Positions 46,626 through 56,519 of a stretch of DNA of 64,000 bases are shown here, piece by piece. The number at the start of each line of letters is the position of its first letter. Positions within the stretch are counted from its first letter, which is position 1. This stretch comes from Ampelomyces quisqualis. Taxonomy: Eukaryota; Ascomycota; Dothideomycetes; Pleosporales; Phaeosphaeriaceae. The position numbers and the translations under genes were made by a program. The DNA lies in the NCBI GenBank assembly GCA_018398575.1, contig JAGTXZ010000009.1, positions 372,001-436,000 of the forward strand, in the 5' to 3' direction. The notes under the pieces were generated by a model that saw only the letters and a list, made by a program, of their open reading frames with translations, was not told the DNA's origin and did no database searches.

Positions 46626-47820
46626 ATAGCAGAATTATAGCAGAACTTTATGTGCCCAATTCTTTCTGCTTTCTTAGTAACAATTACATTACTATTACTA
46701 CTATACTATCTCCTAGCTCTACGCTGTTGCAACCCTGTTACCCCTATATTAATTACTATAAGCACTACGCCTGTGCTGCCTACTACCTCTACTATCTCTA
46801 TAAGTAGTGTAACGCTAGCGTTGCAACGTCGCTAACCTAGCGTTTAGGCTACGCCTGTCGCCTACTGCAGTAGCGTCCCTAATATTAAGCTAGCTAAGCT
46901 AGTTTACCTGCGTTATGCTAAAGGTCTAAAGATTAATAGCACAGCGTATAACTACGTCCCTAGCAGCCTGCAGTGTAATAGGTGCGCCTACAAGAAGAAG
47001 TCCTATACTCTAGTGCTACTAAGTTTTGTTAAGGGCTAGAATGCTCTATACTAGCAGCAGTAGCGCTTTGCTGCTAATAAGGCTAGGGTAGACCTAGATG
47101 TTAACGCGTAGGAGACAGCGTTGCGCTAGTAGACTACCTTAGTAGAGCTTTTCCTCTATAAAGAGGTAAAGTTTAGGAGTTGCTATTAGCCTAAAGGTAA
47201 TAAGATCTAGATCCTGCAGGTTAAGGCAACCAACTACCTCTCTACTACAGTAGAGGGCATTCTTAATCTCCTGCGGGCCTAGGTAAGTTATTTTTTCTTA
47301 TTTCTTACAGTTGCTGCGCTGTTATTCTAACGTTGTCTAGGCTAATCTACTACTGCTTAGCAAGGCTAACGCACAGTCTAACTCTAACCTTAATTTAGAA
47401 GGGGCTGCTAGCAACTAGGGCTCTAATTCTAGGGGGCGCAAGGAGCAAGAGGAGGAGAGGAATAAAACCCCTCCTTCTTAGAGCTCTACTCCTACGCCCC
47501 CTTCCTCTAAAGGAAAGGGCAAGGCTAAGGGTAAGGCTAAGGCTAAGGCTAAGGCCCCTAGAAAACGCCTGGCTAAGTCCTAGCCAACTAGGCAGCCTCT
47601 TTTTAAGCGCCCTGCTACTAAGGGCAAGCTAAAGCGCTCTTAACGCGCTGCTACTACGCTGTTAACTTACAAGCTAGTAGGTAATCTAAGTAAAGCTGCT
47701 ATAGAGAGGCAGAAAGGTGTAGAGGAGGTTAAGGGGGAGGATAAGAAGGGTAGTAGGGACAAGTTCTCTATCCCTAAGGACCTAAATAACAAGGACTTTC
47801 TAGAGTAAGCTAGTGTTTAT
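46626..47820 (+). pseudogene. Decayed antisense ORF carried by the gypsy element
   Basis: Between the left LTR and the chromodomain end of the gypsy pol, the plus strand (opposite to gag-pol) keeps one frame for about 210 codons from ATG 46650. It is broken only by TAG/TAA codons that look like mutated Q or W. The first 61 codons are intact and strongly hydrophobic (ITLLLLLYYLLAL), a possible membrane segment. Next comes SLQCNRCAYKKKS, a CxxC that may belong to a small zinc site. At about 47280 a GTAAGT...TTACAG interval looks like a short intron. Downstream sequence at about 47515-47565 encodes a K/G/A repeat in which some codons are preserved. A pyrimidine tract at 47868-47935 separates it from pol. 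I do not recognise a family. It may be an accessory ORF of the retroelement or captured host sequence. Confidence 0.5.
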
Positions 47821-47867
47821 ACCTAGTTGCGCTGCTTAGGCGCTAGCGTTGCGCTACTAAGGCGCCT

Positions 47868-47935
47868 GGTTTTTTTTTTCTTTTTTCTTTTTTTTTTTCC
47901 CTTTGTTTTTCCTTTTGTTTTTTCTGTATATTAAT
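47868..47935 (+). repeat. Polypyrimidine tract between convergent ORFs
   Basis: T/C-only tract with long T runs between the antisense ORF and the chromodomain end of pol. It may be a shared 3' region or a slippage product. Confidence 0.7.
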
Positions 47936-50900
47936 TTGTAATAATAATTAATCTTCTCTCTAGTTATACTTTTCTATAAGTAATTTGTCTATATCTTTTT
48001 AATTAACCTACTTATTATATTCTAGTAGCTAGCCTTTCTATTTGACTAGGTAATTTACCAAACGTCTGTTGCGCTACTTTGCCAGAACAGCTTTAACCTT
48101 GTAGAGTTGCCCTAGCTTGTTGCTATTGTCTAGGTTAACAGGCCTAGGTAGAGTTAATTCTTCCCCCTCTCTTGGCACAAACAGCTAGAGCAAGGACGTA
48201 TAGAATACAAGGTAGACCTTTATGTGTAATAGAAGTAAGATTCTAAAAGCTTATAAGCCAATTTGCTTATCTACTAGGAAGAGGCCTATCTAGCGCAGTA
48301 ATAGCTTTTTGCTAGCGCTGCGCAGGCGTAGATGCTTTATTAATAAGAGGACTATATCCCCTGGTTTAAACCCTTAGGGCCTGTGTTTCTTATTGTAATA
48401 TTGTTTCTGGTATTGCAAACTTTTACTCTAGTAATCAGCCAAAGCGTCCCAAGTTTATATAAGCTTCTGCAACCTTTCTCTAATGCTAGGAACTTTGGTA
48501 GGCGCTGTCAGCTCGCAGTTAAGGCGCGGGTAGAACCTATAGTAGGCAAAGAATAGGGATACTTCTAATATAGCCTGTCTAGCATTATTATATGTAAACT
48601 CTGCTAGTAACAGAAGGTGTACCTAATTATTAGGTTAATTGCTTACAAAAGCCCTTAAGTATTACTCTAGCGTTTAATTCTAACGCTCTATTTGGCTGTC
48701 TGTTTGCAGATAGAAGGCAGTGCTAAGCTAGCGCTTTACCTTTACTACAAAGCAGAAGTCTACCTAGAACTGCGAAGTAAAGACGCTTCCTTAGTCTAAT
48801 ACAATACCTTTAGGCAAGCTAAAGAATTGTACAACGTGTTCTAAAAACAGATCTACTAATTATAAGGTAGTAACTGTTTTCTGTATAGAGATATACTTAG
48901 CTATTTTTGTATACCTGTTAACTACAATAAGTATTGCGTTGTACACAACGCTGTAGCGCTTGGCAGGCAGTAGGCCTATAACAAAATCTATTGTAATTTC
49001 TTACTATAGTCCCTAAGGTTAGGGGAGCGCGTTTAACACGCTAGCAGGGCGCTGCTTAAGCAACTTTGTGCCTTAGTACACTAAGTAAGAGTTAATGTAC
49101 TCCTTAAGCTCTTTCTTAAGCCTAGGCTAATAGTAGTATCAGGCTACAAGCTTAAGCGTTTTGGCCTGCCTAAAATAGCTAGCAAGTAGATTATTATAAT
49201 ATAGCTTAAGGAGCTTAGCCCTAAGGGCCAGCTCTAGTAGGATATACAATTAGTTCTTAAACCAAAGGCTGCCTAAAGCGTTAAGCTTCTAGTGCCTTAG
49301 GCGTTTACTAGCGCCTTAATAGGCAAACGCTAGGGATTTAACGTCCCTGCGTATTACAACTGCTTCTAGGTTATTCTGTTGTACTTGTACACAGATTTTA
49401 AAGAAGGACTCAGGGAGTTCCTTATAAGCTAACCTCTCTAAGGCTGCAGCTTTTGCTTGTAACTGCGTAACCCTTTAGGCTATTACTAGTCTACTCTTAG
49501 GGATCTCCTAATTAGGGCTGTAGCTTGTAGCCGTCGCCTTAACGCCGTACGCTAGGCTTATAGAAACATCTTTACTAAGATGTAGAGTGCCTACTTACTA
49601 TTAAGCTATTGTCTGGCTTTCTACTAACGCCAGCTCCTTACTAGGTAGCTTGGCTTAGGTTTCTACCAGCTGCAACTTCTTTTGCAGTGCTAGCAACATG
49701 TCTAATAGTTAAATATCTAGCATATTGCTATTGTCTATAGGTCGCCTTAAAGGCCTGTTTGCAGAATTTGTCTTTCTAGACTAATACTTAATCTTAAAGT
49801 TGTAAGCAGCTAGCTTTATTGCCTAGCTAGCCTGTCTTCTAGATAGGGTTAACGTGCCTATAAAGCTGCGTAGGTTATTATAGTCTGTCTATATTTCTAA
49901 CTAAATTACTAGCCTCTTAACATAGTAACGCTAGTGCTGCACTACTGTAATAATAGTAAGGAGCTCTAGGTTATATATGTAGTAGTTCCTTTCTGCAGGC
50001 AAGAGCTTCCTTAACCAGAAGGCTACAGGGTGCTAGTTCCTATCTACATAGAGTTAGGAGAAGATACCTACTACTTCCTAAATAGAGGCATTAGTTTCTA
50101 ACTTAGATAGAAGTGTATAATTATAGTGCTGTAGGACAGGCGCAGTTGCAAACTTATTGCATAGCTAGCGCTTTGCTTTCTCTGCAGCGTCAGGCTAGTT
50201 AAAAGGACTAGACTTCTTCCCTTAAACTAATTCCTTTAAGAGATTAGTAATTAGGCTAACAATAATAGAAAAACTCTGTATAAAGCGTTAATAGAAGTTT
50301 GCAAAGCCTAGGAAGACTTAAACATCCTTAAAGGACGTTAGCGTAGGCCAATTAATAACTGCGCGAACCTGTTCTAGATCTATTGTAACGCTGTTAAGGC
50401 GCACAATAAACCCTAGGAACTTAACTTAGTTAGTAGCAAAGGTACACTTTTTTAAGTTAACAAAAAGACTGTATTCTCTTAGCTTAGCAAGTACTTTTCT
50501 TACTTGTTCCTAATAATCCTCCCTCTTTTAAGAAAAGATTAGGATATTATTAAGATAGACAATGCAAAAGATATCTAAATACAGGGCTAAGGCTCTATTA
50601 ATATACCCCTAGAACGTAGTAGGCGCGTTAGTTAGCCTAAAGGGCATAACTATGTACTTAAAGTAGCTGTATTACGTGTAAAACGCTGTCTTCTACTTAT
50701 TGCCTTGCTAGATCCTGATCTGGTAATACGCGTTCTTAAGATTAAGCTTAGTAAACTTTACTAATCTATAGAGCCAATTAAGAGTTTCCCTAATTAAGGG
50801 AAGGGCTAGTCTATTCTTCTTGGTAACTTAGTTAAGGCCTTAATAATCTACGCAAAGGCGTAGCGTTCTATCTTTTTTGGGCACAAACAGAATAGGTGCT

Positions 50901-52801
50901 CCTACAGGGCTTATACTTTCTTAGATCTAGCCTAGGCTTTGTGCTATTGCTAAGTAGTTGCGCAGTACGCTTAGCTCCTTTAGTAAGAGGTTGTAGAGTA
51001 GCCTATATAGAGCTATAGTTCCTTCTTCTAACTTAATAGCGTAGTTGCTTCTATAGTGCTGTAGCAGCGCGTTAGCAGCGTTACCATTCGCAACGTCTTT
51101 AAAATTCTTAAGTTTAAGGGGCTATAATAGGCATTTAGTAGAGGAGAATTATAGACTACCTACTAGAACTGCGTACACGCTTAGCTTATTATAAAGAGAT
51201 TCTGCAAAGGTTTTTGCGTCTTCAACCCTTATTATATTAGTGTTAAGCTTGTAGCGCTACTACTTTAACTTATAGTTAATAACAACACGCCCTTCTTTTA
51301 GGCTTAGTAGACCTAAAATAACAGGTTGTGCTACATTAGCGATCCTGTATAGGATAGTAGTAAAGGACTTAGTTACGCTCTAGTTGTCCTTTATTATTAG
51401 ATAAGCTTGATAAGCGTAGAAGCTAGGTATAGTGCTTAAGTTAAGTAAGCAGATAGTTGGTAGCGCAGCGCTGTTAATACAAGAGAGATCCTTAAGCAAG
51501 GTAACTCTCTTATTAATAGTGCTAAGTTCTATACTATAGTTAATTAGGATTTGTGTAGGCTGCGCAGCACTGTTGTTATGCAGCGTCCTAAGTACTTTAA
51601 TACAATCCTCCTGTTATAGTAGAACTTAGGCTGTTAAGGAGGAGGCTCCTCTTAGGCCTACTTGTTTTTTGTTTATATTGCGTTTAAACTAGTAACAGAA
51701 GAAGAGCTGTTAAGCCTTAATCTACACTCTCTAGCCTAATAGCCTATCTTACTGCAATAGTAGCAGGCGTTAGTTAGCTTTAGGCTTAGGTTTGCAGTGC
51801 TAGCAACACAACGTTATAGAGCTATTGCGTCTAGTTTGGGCTGCAAAGTTTTTCCTGTACCAGGCGTTCTATATATGCAATAGTATAGTAATAGTATACT
51901 ACTACTATAGCGTAAGTTATCTTCTAGCGTTGCAGCGCATTTAACAAGTTCTCTATAAGTAGTAGGAAACTTAGTGTAGTTAGAAAGGGCTACTCTAATC
52001 TCTAGGCAGAGTTTACTGTACAAGTATATTACTAGGTGTTTCTGTTTGTAAGGGGGATTTACCTAATTTTCTAAAGTAGATAGATAGGCTGCAAATTTGT
52101 TTACTATTTAGCTGTCCTTTTAGAATGCCTTTTAATACTACATAGTAACTTAAAGCTCTCTATTTACAGAGCTCTTAATCTAATTAAGTAGAAAAGACAT
52201 TATATTACGCTACGCTAGCGTTTTGCTATTATCTTCCTATTCTCTCTGTATTTATATTTGTTAAAACGTAGTTTGTAGGTATTAGAGGGTAAAGGCAATC
52301 TTTTGATCCTTAAGCTAGAAGGCTAAGAGGTCTAATCAAAAGGCAATGGATAGCCTAGCCTTAAAGTTCTAATACTCCCTAATTCCCTTGCCTTTAAAGA
52401 CAGGGATTTTCTCAATCTTTAGCCCACGTCCTGGTAGCGCTAATAGGTTAAGTTAGGGGCGTTGCGCTAGTAGGAACGTGTTGCGTCCAACTAGAGGGGT
52501 TAGTAGATCTGTTTTATTTAGGGCGCCTGAGGGCTGTTTAGGAGGTAGGAGAGGTTGTTTACCTGCTAATAATTGCTCCTATTAGCGTACTTCCTCCTCT
52601 AGAGTCTAGATCTTAGCTTGCTCCTTAAGTTCTTAGCGCTAGCGCTTTAGCTGCGCTAAGCGTTTGCCTAGGCTAAGCATCAATTTCTTATTAGGGGTGT
52701 TTTCCCTTAATAGATTGGCTGGTAGGCTTAGGGGCAGATTCTAATCTATTGTTATTAGGTAACCAGGCTGCTATTCTTTTGCAAGGTAGAGGAATTAAAA
52801 C

Positions 52802-53083
52802 TATAAGAGGTTTGTATAGCAGTAAAGTTACAGGATAATAATAGCAGTACAGGTAGAAGTAAGTTAATTCCTGTTCTACTACTTTAGTACAGAACTGCCC
52901 TTTTGTAGATACAACTAGACGCGTGTCCTTACAACTAGAATACACTAGGTCTACGCTAGTATAGCGCTATTAAGACACTAGAGTAGCTGTGTGTATCCTA
53001 CGTATAAGGACGCTAGGGTAGCGTTATTGTAGCGCAGGCGCATCGCCGCGTAACCAACAGCTCTACGCTGTAGCATCCTTACA
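52802..53083 (-). repeat. 5' LTR of the gypsy element (right copy)
   Basis: 282 bases, followed by AGCAA. The end of the internal copia sequence resumes at 53084. Confidence 0.95.
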
Positions 53084-53164
53084 AGCAAATAGCAGCTAGA
53101 AGGCCCTACAAGCTAATTAACTAGTCTATACAGCTTACAACCTAGCTTCTAAGCTAAGGAGGTA

Positions 53165-53371
53165 TATTAAATAGAAGGTATTATAGATAGTAGATTAGGA
53201 CTAATCAAATGAGATTAGTAGTGTTAAGGCAATTAACCTGCTAAGAATTAGCGTAGAAGCTCTATCTAAAGCCAGATAAAACGTAGTACGCATATAGAGA
53301 ACAGAGGACAGATTAACTATAATATAATAATTACAACTATCAATTCTACGTAATATCTTATCTATTTAACA
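53165..53371 (+). repeat. 3' LTR of the copia element
   Basis: 207 bases, starts TATTAAATAG (TG changed to TA), ends CTATTTAACA, followed by AGTAT. Shows more C-to-T and G-to-A changes than the 5' LTR. Confidence 0.95.
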
Positions 53372-54622
53372 AGTATAGTAGTAGTAATATATATTTTACG
53401 TAGTAGTTATATATAAGATTCTTATCTAAACAATTTAATAAAAAGTAAATTAAGAAAGTGCTTATATGTGTACGCTACCTACTCTACTATATAATTTGCA
53501 CCTTTTAGCGCACTTCTTCTATCTATTATTCTCTCTATACTAGAGTAAATAACATAGGCTATAATTATAAGCTTATAAGAAGTGCGCTCTTCTTATAAGC
53601 TTCTAATTATATATTCTATCTACTAGCCTACTTACCTAATAACATATTAAAAAAAGACCTTTAAATAGTAGTAAAAACTTTAATGCAAGTAAACAATTCT
53701 TTGCTTATTAGTACTTGCTACTTCTTTCTTAGTAGCTCTGTTCTTGTATAAGAAACTAACTAAAGGCACTTTAAAATAATAACTTAAATAGCAGTAAGAC
53801 ATTTAAAGCTAGTAAACAACTTTTATACAATAATCTCTAACTTTAACTTAAGTATTTAGCTTTCTAAGAATCTAACAGCAAACTATATAGTATATTTAAA
53901 ACTTGCCTTAAGCGTTACGCCTACCTTAATAAGAGTATTAAAGATCTTATTAATGCTACTAAAGCTGCAAAGCAACTTCCAAATATAATAGTAACACGTT
54001 TAGTAGTACTAAGTTAGTAAAGAGTTAGTAAGACAACTCTAATAAATATACTATTTAATTGCTACTTTTTAGCTATACTTAGAGCGCTAAGGCAATATAG
54101 CTTATACTACTTTTGTAACTATTATTAGGTAAAGAGGTAGTGCTACACATAATACTAAGACTAGTAATATTATTATCTACTTTAATAATAAGGCAGGTAT
54201 AATAATTTATATCTAAGAATAAGCTAACAACTAGTAAGAAAATTGCAATACTTTAGAGAACAGAGATAACGCTTTTAACTAAAGAAACTTTATAAAAATA
54301 GCTTAAATAGTAATGCAGCGCCTTAATTACAAGGTTTCTTACTCTATTAACGCTTTGCCTACTACAATATATAAAATACTCCTTGTACTTCTATTAATGT
54401 TCCTCTATTAACTATAACTACTTTTCTCTAGTTTGTTTATTTACACTAGAATCTAATAACTTGCAAGAAATAAGATAGTTTTCTATTTGCAAAAGAGAAT
54501 AATAAGTTACTGCAAGTTTAATTAATATTAAGATAATATATATAATAACAATTGCTGTTGTTAAGTATAAAGAATTAAAGAAAGTTCTTATATAGGTAAG
54601 TAATTTCTATCTTACTTAGTGC

Positions 54623-54810
54623 CTACCTACTATATACTTTTCTTTAACTTCTTATATAACTACTTTTCTCTACCTACTATATACTTTTCTTTAACTTCTT
54701 ATATAACTGCTTTTCTCTACCTACTATATACTTTTTCTTAACCTTTTATACAACTACTTTTCTTTACCTACTATATACTTTTCCTTAACCTCTTATACAA
54801 CTACTTTTAT
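54623..54810. repeat. 47-bp tandem repeat, four copies
   Basis: Units begin at 54623, 54670, 54717 and 54764 (CTACCTACTATATACTTTTC and variants), exactly 47 bases apart. Differences between copies are mostly C/T. Confidence 0.93.
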
Positions 54811-54938
54811 CTAGGTTGTTTATATATACTAGAATTTAATAGCTTGCAAGAACTAAGATAGTGTCTATTAGGCAAAGAAGAGCAATAAAGCACTGCATTT
54901 TATTCTAGTAACTATTAGTATAATATTTATAATAACTG

Positions 54939-55052
54939 CCTTTATTAAGTGTAATAGATTAAAGAAAGTTCTTATAGTTAAAAAGTAGCTAGCTACCTTT
55001 ATTAAGTGCAATAGATTAAAAAAAGTTCTTATAGTTAAGAAGTAGCTAGGTA
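54939..55052. repeat. 57-bp direct repeat, two copies
   Basis: CCTTTATTAAGTG-AATAGATT...AAGTTCTTATAGTTAA-AAGTAGCTAG at 54939 recurs at 54996 with a few changes. Confidence 0.85.
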
Positions 55053-56160
55053 ATAGAAACTCTAGTATAAATAGTATACAGGTTCTAACAGAGATCTAGT
55101 ACTTAACTAATAAGAGTACTTTAATTATACACAGCTATAAAATTACACAGCGTCTTAAGCTTCTTAAGAGTAACTGTCTGCGTAGTAGCTATAAGAGTAT
55201 AGAGCTAATTACAAAACCTAAGCTACTATACTATAAACAACGCAAAAGAAATTTAAACCTATACAGCTATAAAGTTACGCAGCGCCTTAAGCTTACATAT
55301 ATAATAACTTTTAATAGGCTATAAGTGCTTATAACTTTATTAACTAATCTTAATTTAATAGTATTCTTAGGTATATATCTAGATCTTATTTTTAGTTTCT
55401 TTTACTTAACAGAAGGCAGCAGTTGTTAAAATTACTAAAGACTTAGTAGGCTACAACGCTTGCTACGTCTACTACTTTTAACTAAGGCTACCTAGTTATA
55501 GTGTATTTACTAATACTATCTTAAACACAAACTTCTAGAAGTTTTAGTAATAAGTAGCAGGTACTTAGCAAAGCCTATTAACGCAGTTTAACTAATAAGT
55601 AACTATAGTAGTTGTTAATAAGAATGTTTACTATTACAAAGAATTAGTTTTAAACAGCTATAAAGGCAACAAGTGTTAGTTTAAACAAACAATTAACTTT
55701 ACCTTTATATTTCTAATTTACTAGAAGCTTAGAGCGCTATAGCAAATGCTATTATAAAGAACTACTTATAGGTTATAATAACAGCTTAAGTTAGATTAAA
55801 AAAAGATTAATTAGTTTAACTCTAAATATATTTCTAGTTAAAAACCTAATAGCTTTTAAGATTGTATGCTTAACTACGTTAACATTTACCTACGTCTTAT
55901 ATAGTAAGCAGCATTAGTAAGTACTATTTGCTTAGCTTAAATAATATACTGCTTAGAGTAAAATAATAGTAGTATTTTTATTAATTTTGCGTAATACATA
56001 CTTTATATATATTTTAACAAAACATAAGATAATATACTATAAGATTAGATAAGCAAAAAAACACTACAACAGTGTAATATACACTAGAGCTGTGTAAATA
56101 TCCCTTACGTGCGGTGTAAAGGAGTGAATTTACACGATACTGCAGTGTATATTAACACTG

Positions 56161-56195
56161 CGCTGGGTATTTAACACCGCATTTGTATCCCAGTG
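56161..56195 (-). repeat. Right terminal inverted repeat of the AT block
   Basis: Reads outward as CACTGGGATACAAATGCGG and contains GCGGTGTTAAATACCC on the minus strand. The flanking base triplet is ATC. Composition turns GC-balanced immediately afterwards. Confidence 0.8.
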
Positions 56196-56519
56196 ATCAC
56201 ATTAACGTTGTTGGCAGATCTGTTTTAATAATGCCCAGGAAGTTCAACGATCAGATGCTAACCGCCTAGGCATGGAGATCTGAGATGCAAAAGTGGGGCA
56301 CGGCTGTCTAGACTTAGATTAGCTAAGCTTCAAGGTTCACATCTGCAACCAATCGTCATACTTCAGGGCGACATGCCGTCGGTACCCACCACCTGACCAA
56401 GGAACTTCCTATATGCGCGTCAGTGTGTAAATCGCCATCTTCAAAGTCTGTACATTCGCTTTCGTTTTTCTCTCTCTCCACAACGCCGGGCAATTGTGCC
56501 CGCACCCAAGCTGCCCACC
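56196..56519. other. Promoter region of the MFS transporter
   Basis: GC-balanced. A CT-rich stretch (TTTCGTTTTTCTCTCTCTCC) about 50 bases before the ATG at 56520 suggests the transcription start. No gene. Confidence 0.45.

Larger units (their letters stand above)
46194..53083 (-). mobile_element. Chromodomain Ty3/gypsy retrotransposon nested in the copia element
   Basis: LTRs of 282 bp at 46194-46475 and 52802-53083 begin TGTAAG/TATAAG and end CTTACA. AGCAA flanks both outer sides, a 5-bp target duplication. The element runs on the minus strand. A polypurine tract (AGAAGGGAGGGAATAAT on the minus strand, 46476-46495) lies next to the downstream LTR. Remnants from right to left: gag with an open 69-codon piece at 51814-52023; a CCHC knuckle with H mutated to Y (about 51720-51780); reverse transcriptase LCVDY near 50830-50860 and VYLNNILIFS (from YxDD) near 50535-50570; integrase; and a chromodomain-like YLVK...KG...LIEKYN at about 47940-48070. 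Stops are mostly TAG/TAA at expected Q or W codons. GC content is visibly higher than in the copia and outer arms, so it is the youngest layer. Full length of 6,890 bp is normal for the group plus an extra antisense ORF region. Confidence 0.93.
40250..53371 (+). mobile_element. Ty1/copia LTR retrotransposon, RIP-degraded, with nested insertions
   Basis: LTRs of 207 bp lie at 40250-40456 and 53165-53371. Both begin TG/TATTAAATAG and end CTATTTAACA. AGTAT stands directly before the left and after the right LTR, a 5-bp target duplication. All LTR differences I compared are C/T or G/A transitions. Plus-strand remnants come in copia order: gag with a degraded zinc knuckle (about 41530, CPVYK...NYCFYI); protease DSSLIIHIC (about 41880); pre-integrase HKRLGYLRL (about 42305); integrase core IAIDFYKYKAG (about 42485), then after an insertion RTP..F and CKAYAI near 43800-43930; reverse transcriptase with YVDN in place of YVDD (about 45121); RNase H with SFTKALLPNK (about 46005). 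A purine tract precedes the right LTR. Without the two insertions it would be about 5.3 kb, a normal copia size. Stops interrupt every domain, so it is dead. Confidence 0.93.
53377..56128. other. RIP-degraded right arm of the outer element
   Basis: TA-rich, no open frame. Contains the 47-bp and 57-bp tandem repeats listed separately and some dispersed repeats such as CAGCTATAAA-TTAC-CAGCG at about 55134 and 55262. No protein motif recognised. Confidence 0.45.
29759..56195. mobile_element. 26.4-kb RIP-degraded CACTA-like element with nested insertions
   Basis: The whole AT-rich block is bounded by an imperfect inverted repeat of about 35 bases: 29759-29793 on the left, 56161-56195 on the right. 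Both ends begin CACTG and share TACAAA, a C/T, then GCGGTGTTAAATACCC. A second shared block, ATCGTGTAAA, follows at 29798-29807 and, inverted, at 56129-56138. ATC directly precedes the left end and directly follows the right end, a possible 3-bp target duplication. CACT-type termini, 3-bp duplications and subterminal short repeats are characters of CACTA/EnSpm transposons. Removing the nested LTR elements and one small TIR element leaves about 12.5 kb, a normal CACTA size. I found no readable transposase. The sequence is dominated by TA dinucleotides with no long frames, as expected after RIP. One 3-bp match can occur by chance, so class assignment is tentative while the inverted ends themselves are clear. 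Confidence 0.6.

Noticed and set aside
29759..56195. Starship-type giant element carrying a tyrosine recombinase
   Set aside because: No DUF3435-like captain sequence is readable at either end, no cargo genes are present, and inverted ends are not a Starship feature.
56496..56519. Eight-residue extension of the MFS transporter
   Set aside because: Begins at GTG; the ATG at 56520 has an excellent start context and fits the family.
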